From: Anagrus nilaparvatae
Taxonomy: Eukaryota > Arthropoda > Insecta > Hymenoptera > Mymaridae
Length of the DNA: 64,000 nt
Direction: 5' to 3'
Assembly: GCA_022575985.1 (NCBI GenBank)
Contig: JAKSXM010000132.1
Coordinates: 1,116,001 to 1,180,000 of the forward strand
Positions 42,095-54,310 of this stretch are shown in pieces (within the stretch, counting starts at the first letter, position 1; each line of letters begins with the position of its first letter). Position numbers and translations under genes: made by a program. A model generated the notes under the pieces. The model was not told the DNA's origin. It searched no databases and saw only the letters and a list, made by a program, of their open reading frames with translations.

Positions 42095-42320
42095 CCCAAG
42101 TTGTTCAAACTGCGTCTTGTTTAAGAACGACGAAGTAAATCCACCTGAATTCACCCAAATTATTGAACACTCTCGAATTTCTCATTAAAAAGTTGATGAT
42201 TTTAGTAACTTTAGCTACGGTGAAGTCAACATGACTCAGAAAGCTTAAAGAGTCCTCAAAGTTTATACCTAAGTCCTTCACTATGTTTACACGGTCTATA
42301 CTAACATCATCAATCTTTTA
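42095..42320 (-). pseudogene. LINE reverse transcriptase C-terminal fragment
   Basis: The minus strand reads VNIVKDLGINFEDSLSFLSH, then a run ending KIINFLMRNSRVF. This matches the region after the catalytic core of non-LTR reverse transcriptases (KDLGV.FD..LSF..H......K......I.R....F). Open for about 65 codons, then a stop. Fragment only. Confidence 0.82.
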
Positions 42321-45300
42321 ATAAATTAATTAAAAAATTAATTTAATTTACGCAAATTATTAGCATTGTCAAGATTATTTTTTAAAACTAACTTTTAAAA
42401 ATTGTCACAGGATGGATTTTCTGTGACAGTAAAAAATGAATAAAATAAATTTTTTTAATTTAGTTAAAAATAAAAACTATAAATTATTAGTTATTAAAAT
42501 ATATTTAAAATTAAAATTTTAAATAAAAATAAAATTGCGTCTTTTTTCGGACAAATAAGAAAATTGGATCATTGAAATGCGTAGAACCAATCAGGACTCA
42601 AGAAGAAGCCAGGAAAAGTAGGAGACTTTTCTATCCGGTCGGCGTCCATTAGACTGATGGTAGCCATCACAGAATGCAGACGTACATTTCTTTTGTCTCA
42701 TTAACTAAATCTAAGACTTTTTGTTTGGTTTGTTTTATTAATTTGGCCTAATTTAAGTTCATTTTCACATAAAATCAGTGATTTATGATAGGCAAAATTA
42801 ATATTAAAAATATTAAAAATATTAATTTTCGTGGTAATTTTCTATTTATTATATGGTGATTATTAAACTAATAATATTACAGAAGCAAACAGTTGCTTCC
42901 CGTAACTTATACTGATAAAGTTATTATTGTGAAATCCGATGTTTTCAGGAAAGAATTAAGGTTTATTTTTGGTATTTTTACGGACCTCAACGACAAGAAT
43001 ATTCTTAAGGTAAATACTCCAAGATTATTTGCGAATGTGTGCTCTCGGGTTTTAGTTAGGTGATTTTTCGTTTTTTTCATTATTTAATTATTATTTAATT
43101 ATACGGTATATTTGGTTTTATTCAATAATTATAATTGCTTATGCGAAAAGATGCCCTATATTTTTCATGTTCTAATAATTTTCCCGTAAGTTTATGTATT
43201 CTGATGCAAGATTCACAAGATTCCCTTGACAAAAAAAAAAAAAAAGTTTATGTATTCTGGCTTTTTTTAGAAAATCAGTAAATTCTGTAAATAAAATATT
43301 TCTATATAATAGAATAGTTTCGATATTTGCTAGAAAATATCGTGGCGCTCAAAGAACAATTTTATTTAATTAAAAACTGTAACCAATATAAATAAAATAA
43401 TGGCTAGAATAAATTGGTATAAACGACAAAAAAATTATAATCACAAGTTTTTTACACATCAAACATCAATTCAAGCGAGCTTCCAGCTATAATGCAATCA
43501 ACTGAAAGATAAAACTTTTGGATGTGGTCGCTGGTGACTATTTAAGGCCATATAAAAAATAATAATTCTGCACTCATAAAATAATGTTTGAAGACCACTC
43601 GAAAAACTCCACCGAGATAATTACATAACTTGAAACTAAAAGTCAATAGTTCACTGTTACAAAACTCTAAAAATTTTTACCTTCGACAACAAAAGTTAGT
43701 TAATTAATAATTAAAAGAGTTTTTTAAGTACACACAGAAAGAAAAAATTTTTAATGTTAATAATAACTCGACAAAGTTAACTTTATTTTTATACTTGTTT
43801 AATATTTTTGTTAGTATTTATCTATATAAATATTCTAAAATTTAAACTATAAGAAACTCTCATTTATTAGATAAGTTTGAGGGTATAAGTTATAGGCACT
43901 TGGGAGAGAAAAGCAGGTAACCTTTTATTATAATATTAAGTAATAAATTTTCATAATTAGAGAATATATATAAACAAGAAAACTAAAATTTATGCTTTTA
44001 TTAATTTATGCATTGTATTATAATTCTCGTGTGCGTAAATTTAAATTGTCGATTACTATTTTTAACTAGGTGGGTACATTTAACTAGCCTTTTTTATTAT
44101 ATATAAAATATTGATATTTTTTGGAATAACTGCCACGACAATGTGTACGTATAAATATATAAAATTTTAAAAAATTGTCAAAAAGACATGCTTAAAAAAA
44201 CTTTGAAAAATGTGACAAGTTAAAAAAAATATACGATAATGTTATAACAAGTTTATTTCAGTCTTATATATGAGGATATATTTTTATTAGTTAGTATTTA
44301 TTAGGTCGAATTTTCTTTTTGGTATCAAAATATCTTACTTTACATTCTTGTTAAGGAAATCACTATTTTTTATTTCTGTTAAAAATAATTAAAAGTTATT
44401 TCTCGGTTATTTAACTCTTTAAAATATTAAAATATAGAAAAAACTTCAAAGGACCCCGCACAGAATAAAATGGGCCGTACGTACACACTAAAGATGGATA
44501 TTTAGAGCTTTGACCCCATTTGTACTTTTGATCAGGGGTGCACCATTTCCCGAAATTTCAGCGAATTTGACCAGAAAACCGATTTCTATTATATTCGGGG
44601 TCCCTTTATCCAAAAAATTGAAAAATTTATCCATATAAAAATGTCACACTCAGATTAAGAGAAATATATAAATTCAAGTGTTAACAAAATAACTTTTCTC
44701 AGTTAAAATTTAACAATAATAATAATAATAATAATAATAACCGAAACATACGTTTATATCTCTTATAGTAAACTAGCAGACACACATACAAATACATAAC
44801 AAAATTTTCACTCTAAATATTAACAAAAAGTTTTTTGATGTTTAAAATACAAGAAAGTTTCTTTAACATATATAGTCCAATTTTCGAAGATGTCACGATC
44901 AACAATATTCCAACTGTTTACACTCGCATACTGAATGTAAATTAGGTTTACTTGTCTATAGTATAAAGAGATATTTCTGTCTTTATTTATCTTTATTTAT
45001 AAAAATTCACATATAAGAGATGAAATTTTTTTTTCTAAATATATATACAGAAATAAATTTGAATAAATAAATATTCCAATTTTATGATATATATGTGATT
45101 TTTTTTTTTTTTTTTTTTTTTCGCCGCGATGATTATTGACGTGAAAAATTTGATATTTTTCATTGGTTGATCATATATAAACTTGAAATTAAATGTCATG
45201 TTTGTTTATTTATTTACAAATATTGAGCTTTATTTTTATAGGATTTTTTTTTCAACCCATTTTTTTAAATTACTTTATTAATCGGATTTTTTTTAAATGT

Positions 45301-46744
45301 AATAAAATCCTTTGTGTTGTAGTGAACTAAATTAAAAAAAATAAATAAATCCTATTTTTTTACAGTATAATATAATTTTGAAGAGTAATTAAGTAAAAAA
45401 AACTATAATAATCCGTTCGTGTGAATACTACCAAAATGCATGAAACATGATTACTAAAGCTGAGGGGTGGTTATAATGCATAAATGTTGCGCAGCATTAC
45501 AATACAATTTTCTAATTTTATAATTTGTAATTGTCACCTTACTAGATGTTAATATTCTAAATCCAAACTATTCTGATTCCCTAAACGCGTATTATTCATG
45601 TTGGATGTTAAAAATTTTAAAAATCCGTTGCTAAAAAAGTGACAAAAACCTAAAATAATAAAAGCTATTAAGTAAACTAAAGAGAGAAGCTAAGGCTTTT
45701 ATGTATGTTTTATAACTTTGATATTTGTGTGTATATTTAGAGTGAAAAAGCTTTGTTCTTTAAACAAAGACAGAGAGCGAGAGACTAACACCGTAAACTT
45801 GTATTATGTGGTAGGATAATGTCTAGTGAAAAACCTTGCAATTAATGGATTTTCATAAGAGCTTTTTTATTTTTTTTCTCTTTTTTGAGGGTTAAAGAAT
45901 GAAAAATGTTTTACTGTGAAGAAAGATTTATTTTTAAGATTTTAGTTTTATTATAAATTATTTGTGTTTAAAAGTTTATTTATTGTTGTGTCATTCAAAG
46001 GGATAATATTGAAAGTTCATATTTTTTGACTAATTGTTAAAGTTTCGCTTTTATGTAACTTTTATATTAAATAACTAAAGAATTATTAAATAACTTTTTT
46101 TTTGAAAAAATGGATCCTTTCTAAAAGTTTTAAAATTTAAAGAGAAATGACAGGATAAACCTTTTTTTGTTAATTTTTAAATGCAAAATGAATTAAAAAG
46201 GGTAATATCTATTTTTATGCATGAAACTTGAGTGATTGAGAAATATTTTAATCTGACTTTTTTATTATTCCTTTTGTTGAATAAACTTTTACTGATAAGG
46301 GTATGAAGTTATAATTCGTTACATGTGGGCTTTGAAAGGACTAACGAATAATTTTAGAAGTTTTTTGGAGTATAGAAATTTTGAATGATAATTTAGTAAT
46401 AATTTGTCAAAGTAACTTATGGAAAATAGTATATTATGACTTTTGGTTAAAATTAAAATCAAATTTAAAAATTATATTTAAAAATTTTATTTACTATTAT
46501 TTAATAATAATTTGTCATGTGACGTATTTTTATTTTATTACATATGCGCATTTCAATGCTTTAAAGCATCATCATCAGTGGGTGGTCACTTTAATACTCT
46601 ATATTATGACCTATGGCTAGAAAAGCAACGAATGGTCCAAATCCCACGTTGGAGATCGTGAAAACTTGATGTATATTTTCGGGTGTATGCCTCTTCAAAA
46701 ATATGTTTATACTAAAAAACTCATACAAACTTTATCTGATATTT
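42321..46744. other. AT-rich intergenic sequence with a few odd patches
   Basis: Non-coding as far as I can support. Notes: a GC-richer patch at 42580-42700; an ATG-less plus frame open from 42880 to about 43061 (around 60 codons) with no recognised domain; an inverted repeat with AAAGGACCCCG / CGGGGTCCCTT ends at about 44450-44620 that looks like a small MITE; an (ATA)n run at 44712-44740; a poly-T tract at 45097-45121. The frame at 46381-46620 looks random. Confidence 0.45.
44450..44620. mobile_element. Possible ~170-bp MITE
   Basis: AAAGGACCCCGCACAGAATA at the left and TATTATATTCGGGGTCCCTT at the right are imperfect inverted repeats. No clean target duplication identified. Confidence 0.45.
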
Positions 46745-46972
46745 TTAATTTTGGTTATATCTAACACATTTCCCATTGAAAAATCTTTGCAAAACTGATA
46801 ATTCATTATCATGATTCACATCCTTAGGTTTCTTTCCAATAGTTCGATGTTTGGTATTGTTATACTTAGAAATTAATTCCGGTAAAATGCCAACCCTTTG
46901 GTAATTTCCTTGAAAACTAAATTTTTTCCACGTGATACTTTTATCACTAGCGAGAAAATATGTGTTTTCCAT
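46745..46972 (-). pseudogene. DDE integrase C-terminal fragment (Polinton- or Ty3-like)
   Basis: About 45 residues starting WKKFSFQGNYQRV and containing LPELISKYNNTKHRTIGKKP match the end of the retroviral-type integrase core (LP.L...YNNT.H..IG..P.D). This arrangement is frequent in Polinton/Maverick and related insect integrases. The upstream part does not resemble an integrase and no other element domain is adjacent, so it is an isolated relic. Confidence 0.75.
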
Positions 46973-49599
46973 CCTCAGAGGTGTGCTTTCTAACCACTTA
47001 ACAGAAAACTGTCAACAATAGATTATAAAAAGGTATAATAAAAGTAACATAATTTCTATTAAATTATTTTAATTGATACCTAAAAATCAGCAGATTTTTT
47101 AAATTTTCAAAATACATATCTAATGAAACGTAAAAATATAATCCTACCTAACCTAATCCGATTATTTTTTAACACTTTCAGGTATTTTAAAACGCTTTCA
47201 CACATACACTCGCAATTAAATTAATTAAGTTTATATGCTTTTAAATTGCCTAAATTGAATTAAAAGCAATTGCCAAAATGATTTACCCCTTGGGTCTTAT
47301 AAGCACATAATAAATTTCTTAAATTATAATAAATATTAAAAAATATAAAAGATATTGTATTAACTTCTTGGATGAAAGCCTATAAACGTGCAAAGCTTAA
47401 CCTAACCTCAAATTCCCTTTTTTAAATATTACCTCCTTTCTTGGTAGTATATCTTCCTTTTACTACTATATTATAATTATAACCTCAAAAGTCACATCAT
47501 CCCTTTTGCCCTTTGCTCTCGTAAATTTAACAGTATATATGTGTTAATACATGAAAATTTCAAAGTTTATATGTTATACATAAAGCAAGAGGAGTATAAC
47601 AGCTAACTTCTAAAGCTACTTCTGTGTCTTAAGTCATTTGAAGAGGATGTTTTATTATGGTAGCTATATACCACACAGCTATACATATACTTCGGTTACC
47701 TCAATAAACTAAATATATAAACTATTTTACTAAGAAATTTCTGCATCAAGAAGTATAAAAGTAGTTTTAGCAATTAGTTAAAGTAATATTTGATTATATT
47801 ATAATATTAAATAGTGAATTAAAAAATTTGTATATTTTCTAAAGTGGCATAACCTAAAATTTTAAGTTTGTTATTAATTAAATTATATAAATAAAAGACT
47901 TCTCTTTTGATTCATTCAAGATTTCATTTGTTATTGAGCATAGCATTTTTATTAAATTTTTATAACTGTAAATCTTTTTTTAAATAATTTAAAATAGTTT
48001 TTATTTATGAAAATAAATAATCTGTTTTATCATTTATTTTACTTTTTTCTTTGTCCGAATTGTTGCATTTTAAGATAAACCTACCTACCCCCAAACTCTG
48101 AATATTATTTGTGGAAGATACCTAAAAATACTTGATTTTTGAGCTAACAACTTTTTTCGTTTTTTTATGCAATAAATTTCCCACGTTTCGAAGACTTTCA
48201 GTCTTTTTGTAGCTAAGATTTTCGTTTGGAGAGGGCTTCGGAGGGGACTTTAGTGTAAAATCTCTCCAAACTGTTTTTAATAACTAAAGTCCCAGAGCCC
48301 CCTCCCTGGCTACAATGCCTGTTCTTAATAAATGTGAAAGTAGAATTTGATTACTGTGTAGTTTGCTATGCCGTCAATACTTTCAGTAGTTTTTTTCAGT
48401 AACTGAAAATATTAGCACAGCTGCTATCATCAATGTCGCTCTATCAGCGCATTTACCTTTCTTTCCCAATAATTAATCAAAAACCATATTAGCTAAGCAC
48501 ATTAGTACATTTTCTCTCCTCGCTTATATCTCAATTGATAAACGTTTCACCCAAATTAACCGTTATGGTGTTATAGTAGGTTTAATACCAGCTGACGTAA
48601 TCTTTAAATTTAAATGAATTTACAAAATTTTAGAAAGGCAGCTATCATTAGCAGTAGTTCCTATGCAAATTGAATTTGCCAATTAAGCATCGAGGACTTC
48701 TAAGAAGTAATTATTAGTAAATGTCGCGAAGAGACACAACGAGATATTGGGCAACTGGAACACCCCACTTGATTAATCGGAGTCTCTTGATAGTTGATCT
48801 TTGTAATAGTACTACCTGTTTTGCTAAACAGTTTAATTAAATAATTTGAAATATTTATGCAAACTTTAGCGACCAAAATATGTAATTATTGAGTTTGTAT
48901 AAAATTAATCATGTTTCAATTTGAAGAAAAAGTTGATAAAAACTTTTTAATTATAATTATTTAAGTTTTTTAAGTTATATGTTATTATTTTATGTATTTT
49001 TGAAATATGAGTTTAATACAAAAAATTAGCATCTTTATAGAAAATTCAATTCAAAACATATGTATAAGTCAGAAACTGAGAAAATATATTGAATAAAGTA
49101 ATAAACTTGAATAACACTTACTTAACTTTTAATGCAAGAATATTTAAAAGATATATATTTATATGTTAATTATGCATATTTTAAATATTATAATCATACC
49201 AACAATGTATTAAGACATTATGTAATTTTACTTTAGGTGTTTTCAAAACTTTCAAGAAACATTTTATTTATTTTGTAATTATTGTTTGTGTTTTAATTTA
49301 TATAAAATAAAGTTATTATTTTATTTTGTAAAATGGGGTGAATAATTATGAAATTATAAGTATATAGTCTTTTTTAAGTGAAATGTTTAATTAAATGTTG
49401 ACAAATCTAATAGTACACTTCTGCCTTAGGTTCTATTTCCATTTTTGTACAAGAAATCTTTTTTTTCTCTTACCCTAAACTAATTTTACAAAAATGACAG
49501 GCGCTCTATATAATTTAGATGTCTCATTGAGTATATTGATTTAGTAGCTTGATCTGATAGTGTTCACTGGTTCAAATACCACCTATCGGTAATGCATTA
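46973..49599. other. AT-rich intergenic sequence
   Basis: No supported gene. At 48185-48325 a patch ending CCCTCCCTGGCTACAATGCC resembles one end of a transposon like the 3571-6018 family, with a weak inverted partner around 48205-48250. Confidence 0.45.
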
Positions 49600-49828
49600 A
49601 TTTTCTTGAGAAATAAATACTTTAACGTTGCTATAATAATCTCTAAACGTTCTGAATACCTAAAATCACTATTTTTGCCGCCTAATCTAACTCTTTGCCG
49701 TTCTAGTAGACCAAAACCAATGATATCAAATAATTCAAACATTTCATTTTATATTTTTGCAGCTAGAGAGTGGAATAATCTTCCTAATAATATTAAAAGA
49801 TGCTGTGCTACAACATTTTCTTACATTT
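49600..49828 (+). pseudogene. LINE ORF2 C-terminal tail fragment
   Basis: The frame ends FYIFAAREWNNLPNNIKRCC... then a stop. The pattern (hydrophobic)-A.R.WN.LP..I....T...F is the usual tail of CR1/Jockey-like LINE polyproteins. About 70 codons, isolated. Confidence 0.65.
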
Positions 49829-50671
49829 AAAAGTTTGTACTTTGTAAACTTACTTATATTAGGTACATTGCTAATTAATAAACTTATTTTTACTCTGAAT
49901 AAAATTTAAAAATATAATTTTATTTTACTTTTAATTGCTAATTTTATATTTATATTTTTCTTATATATTAGTGTACTCTATGTATTTTCAACGTATATTG
50001 GAAAACAGGCTTGTACAAATAAACTTTTCATAATTATAAAAGGAATCAGAGAAAATATATCTGTATTAAATTTCCTACTGTGAAAGTCCCTGACTCCACA
50101 AAACATCAATTACATGACAGCGAAAGAGTTAGTAATTAGAGGCTAAGTAGTTAGAATACCAAAAATAATTTACGCGGAAAAATGTGCTATAATTTAACTA
50201 ACTGTAAACTATTATAATTTAACTATAATTTAACTAACTATCCTAGTCTGTAAAGTCATAAAACATCTTTTCCAAAAAAAACTATAAAAAACCGATGTTC
50301 AAAATACTCAAAAAAAAAATTAATTTTTATAAATTAAGTATCTCCCACAGAGTACATAATATTGTATACTAACTCTTTTAAATAATTCCCTACTCCAGAA
50401 CTATCATAATTTTTTACTAGATGACTTCTAGTTCTCTTTTGACGTGCCATTTTTTAAGCTCAAAGTTAGTATCCCACACTTTTAGAACTTTTTTCATAAC
50501 ATGTGACTTGTGGGGAAATTGTCGTAATCCTTTCTTGGCATGCCTTAAATATACTCTTAATCCTTTCGTACATAGTACCATAAATAATGATAGCATGTTT
50601 TATGTTAATGTAATAAAAAATAAAGTTTTATAAAAAGATAATTATAAACAAAAAATAATGGTAGTACTTAC
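49829..50671. other. AT-rich non-coding sequence
   Basis: No supported exon. The plus frame 50421-50633 has no domain. If the Fas1 exon at 50672 is functional this is probably its downstream intron. Confidence 0.4.
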
Positions 50672-50810
50672 ATATATGATAAAGAACAAGATGATTATCT
50701 AAATTTCCTTTATAAAGTTGAAAAGCACGATTCAGTGGTGCAAATACAGTTACACCTCTGTATGTTAATGTGCTATTTGCAATTGGGTTGTTTTCTAATA
50801 GTTGATAAAA
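50672..50810 (-). CDS. Fas1: Internal exon of a fasciclin-domain (Fas1-like) protein
   Basis: On the minus strand a TTTGTTACAG acceptor precedes 139 bp of coding sequence, followed by a GTAAGT donor. It encodes 46 residues plus one base, including FYQLLE, IANSTLTYRGVTVFAPLNRA and LVLYHI. This is the core of a FAS1 domain (the TVFAPxNxAF motif and the YH motif), with strongest resemblance to the first domain of insect Fasciclin I, a GPI-anchored neural cell-adhesion protein. I could not find the neighbouring exons, so either the introns are long or this is an isolated copy. The reading frame and both splice sites are intact. Confidence 0.78.
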
Positions 50811-53649
50811 CTGTAACAAAAAAATATTAAAAACAAAATTAGTTAATTAGATAATGAAATAATTAAAATTAAATATTTATTTAAAATAATATAATTTTGT
50901 TCATTTGAAGATCTCTCTAAATTTCAAAAGTTTATAATATACCTGAAACACTAACCAAAAAACTTAATTATAAGTAACACAGTTAGTATAAATACTTAAC
51001 AAAAAGATAATATCCTCGAGCACTTAACATTTATCTTTCATATATAATTGTATAATAAAAACGTGTCTATGTGTGTTTTAAAAGGTCAATCAACTTTTTA
51101 TGGATGGTGGATATAAAAACTTATGGTTTATATGGGTTAATCTTCTTAAAATGTATAAAGTTTGCATGCTGGATTAGTTTTAATATTAGAACAGTTAATC
51201 CAGAAATTCCAAGAAGAACTTTTAAAATATTTTTTATAACGAGTTTAATCTTTTTTCATAATTTTTATAAATTATTTTTTTCAAAGCATTTATTAAATAT
51301 AAATTAACATTTGAGGATTTAATAAATTTAGAATTTTAATAGAAGGATTAATTAAATAATGTATTCGTTTGAACTCCGAGTGCTGTATAGATAATAAAAT
51401 TTTTAATTAATATCTATGTGATTTGACGCAATATTTGTATTATTCAATTTTTTGCAAAAATATTATCCTGCATTTTCAATATTAGCTGTGATGACTACAC
51501 TTTTGGTATAGTGGCAGCACCAACAGCGTTGGTATTATTATAAGTAAATAGTTGGTATCGTGAGAGTGCCAAAAGAGTTCCAACTTTTTCTTTTTGAGTA
51601 AAGACGTAACATCCCCACCCGCGCTGATTTCACTTAATTCACCGAGTTGGTAGCGTCACACGACCATGGTCCTGCAGGTATATTAGACTTGTGCACACAC
51701 CAACACTGGTACTGTCAGTATACTACCAAAAGTCACTGAGTGTAGTAACATACTTTGAATCTCTTAACATACTTGAAATGAAGAATAAAATTCTTATATT
51801 CTAATACAGTTATACTACTTGATTTTAAAAGAATTTTTTTCAGAATATTTAGGATTTTGTTGAAAAAAAAATTATTATCTTGCATATATTGTTCATTTCA
51901 AAGTTTTAAATTGAAAACTAATCATAAAGACAGATAAAAACATCAATCGAAAAACAATTTCAGTAGATATACTAGGAGGGTTACATTCCAATAAAGCGAA
52001 TTTATCATTTTAGCTACTTAACCAACCTCTGTCGGTAAACTGGTAGCTACCTTATCATCAATCGATTTTTCAGAAAGTTGAAAGAATTCAAATTTTTTTT
52101 TTATTTAATTTTTAAAATAAAATCATCATGTATTACTTTATTATACCGTATTCCAAGTCTCTAAAAACCTAAAAAAATATAAATAAAGTAATTTAAAGAA
52201 AATCATACTATATATAGGCTTGTCTTATGTTTATTTTCATCAGAGCAAACCATATATCAAATAAAACTAAATAGAAGCTATTAAAAACTTGTATATCTAT
52301 ATTCTAGAAAAAAAATAACCTTATATAAAATTTCTTTAAAGAAAAAAGTGTTAAAGCTCTTCTTAAATTTTCTTTAAAGTATTATTAATAATACTTATTT
52401 AGTATATAAAGCAAAAAAAATTAAAGTATAAGCTTTTAAATACCTTTGTGAAGCTTTTAAGATATAACGTGTATTATGTATATATATATTCGTTAATCAT
52501 CAAGGTGTAATTAGCTTTTATTATGCATTAAAAAAAAATGAATTATTAGAGTACGTTGTCTGTTCTTTAAAAGCTATAATAACGTATTATAATATTTTTT
52601 TTTTTATTAAATAAAGTTTTATCAGAAAATTAGAAGTTAAAAAATAATGTTTTATAAATAAATAATTAATAAAAAAAAAAATAGTGTAGTTATGTAGAAA
52701 AAAATTAGTAAATTGGTTTTACTTTATGCTTTAGGCATATACGATTTTTTTTTTTATTTTATACATCTGCAAATATTGTAAAATCAAAAATATTACATGA
52801 AAAAAAGGAAAAATTTGGATTTTTATTTAACACGTTATATATTTATATACACATGTATGTATGAGTGAATGTGTATAACTGAAAATATTTTTTTGTGGTT
52901 ATCTATAAGTGATTGAACATCAAAAAAAGAAACTTATAAATGAAAAAATTGAAAAAAAATTGCATCGATATTTTTTTTAACTTCCAGGAATTTTTTGATT
53001 TACAATTGTTAAATTTATTGATACAAATTGAAAAAAAAAAAATTTATTTTTTATTCATTTTTTCGAGTATACCCGTAACCTACAGATTTCGATCTTGTAT
53101 GTCTGTTTTCTATTATATTAAAAATAAAAAAGATAGCCTGAAGCTTAATTGATTTTGTAATTAAATTTATTAATGGACGTATAATAATATTGCTTAAAGG
53201 CATTTTATTTCATTTCTCATCTAAAATCATATATATATATAAATATTTTAGCATTTAAAATGCAATATGTTTAATTCGTAAATTTTATTTTAATGTTATT
53301 GTTTTATTATAATTTATATATATTTTGTTTAAATAAATTAAATATTATTTATAAAATATAAGGTATTTATTAAATTAATATTTTAATATTTATTATAATT
53401 ATATGGTTTATTTTAATTATTTTTTTTGTATTAATAATTCATAAATTTTTTTATGTGAGATTCCACGCTAACTAGCTACTCTTTGAGCTAAGGGGGACCA
53501 AATATTGTTTTGAAAGTGCAATTAAAAACGAGTCCTTTCATCTATTTTTAGCTTCCTAGGCCCAATTCTTGAGTCATTGGCAGCGATTTTTGCGTTTTCA
53601 GCCTTTTGTTTTTCAGTTTCTCAAAATTTGTTGGCAGTGTTGACACTGA
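50811..53649. other. AT-rich non-coding sequence
   Basis: No supported exon. Contains a diverged inverted-repeat element at 51488-51750. Frames at 51071-51307 and 52940-53152 have no domain. Possibly upstream intron of the Fas1-like gene. Confidence 0.4.
51488..51750. mobile_element. Diverged TIR element (~260 bp)
   Basis: GACTACACTTTTGGTATAGT and CACCAACAGCGTTGGT at the left pair, with gaps, to ACCAACACTGGTACTG and CTACCAAAAGTCACTGAGTG at the right. The interior is GC-richer than its surroundings and non-coding. Confidence 0.55.
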
Positions 53650-54310
53650 AAAAAAATCCGTTTGTAGCTTGTGGGTTTTTCAACTCATCAATTGAATTAG
53701 CACCTGTGAGCAAGTTGTCAACGTAAAAATCTTCTTTGATTGCCTGGCAACTGATGGGTATTGATCTTGTATTAAATCTCCTGCCCTTTGCAAGCATTTA
53801 ATAGCTAAGTAAGATGATGCTTTGTAACCATATGTTACCGTATTGAGTTTATACGTTTGGATATTATTTTGACTTGGTTGTTTCCATAAAATGCATTGAA
53901 GATATGAATCTTCCTCATTTACCAAGATTTGTACATTTATTTTATGTCTGCTGATACTACGTAAGAATATAATCGAAAACGATTTAAAATGATAAACAAT
54001 TCTTCCTGTAAAGTTGTACCTGTCATTTGTATGTCATTTATTGAAATTTCCGAATTTGTTATTGTTGATCTATCAAAAACAACGCGTATTTCCGTGGTCA
54101 GGCTGCTCAGAATTAATACTATGTGATAAGGCACATAGTAAATCATTAGCTTGATGTTTTCAATTAATGGCTCTGTTACCAATAACATGTGAATCTGAAT
54201 TAGGTAATCCTTCAAGGTGTTGCACGCCTTTTTTAGCGCTGCATCCTTCTTTAGTCTTCTTTCTAAGGTAATTACTCTTTTTAATGCTTTTCTCGATTCA
54301 CCTAAAACCT
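53650..54310 (-). pseudogene. BEL/Pao retrotransposon reverse transcriptase relic
   Basis: Reading down the minus strand: SRKALKRVITLERRLKKD, then YYVPYHIVLILSS, TTEIRVVFDRST, SINDIQMTGTTLQEELF, VVSADIK, ILWKQ, LNTVTYGYKASSYLAIKCL and YVDNLLTGA. Order and motifs are those of a BEL/Pao polymerase. An in-frame stop and a one-base shift fall after SADIK, a second shift before YVDN, and the catalytic YVDD has become YVDN. It is therefore dead. No LTR, integrase or Gag partner is visible nearby. Confidence 0.88.

Noticed and set aside
49520..49590. CTGGTTCAAATACCAC resembles a tRNA T arm
   Set aside because: The T stem pairs only partly and no D or acceptor arm is seen; perhaps a decayed SINE head, too weak to call.
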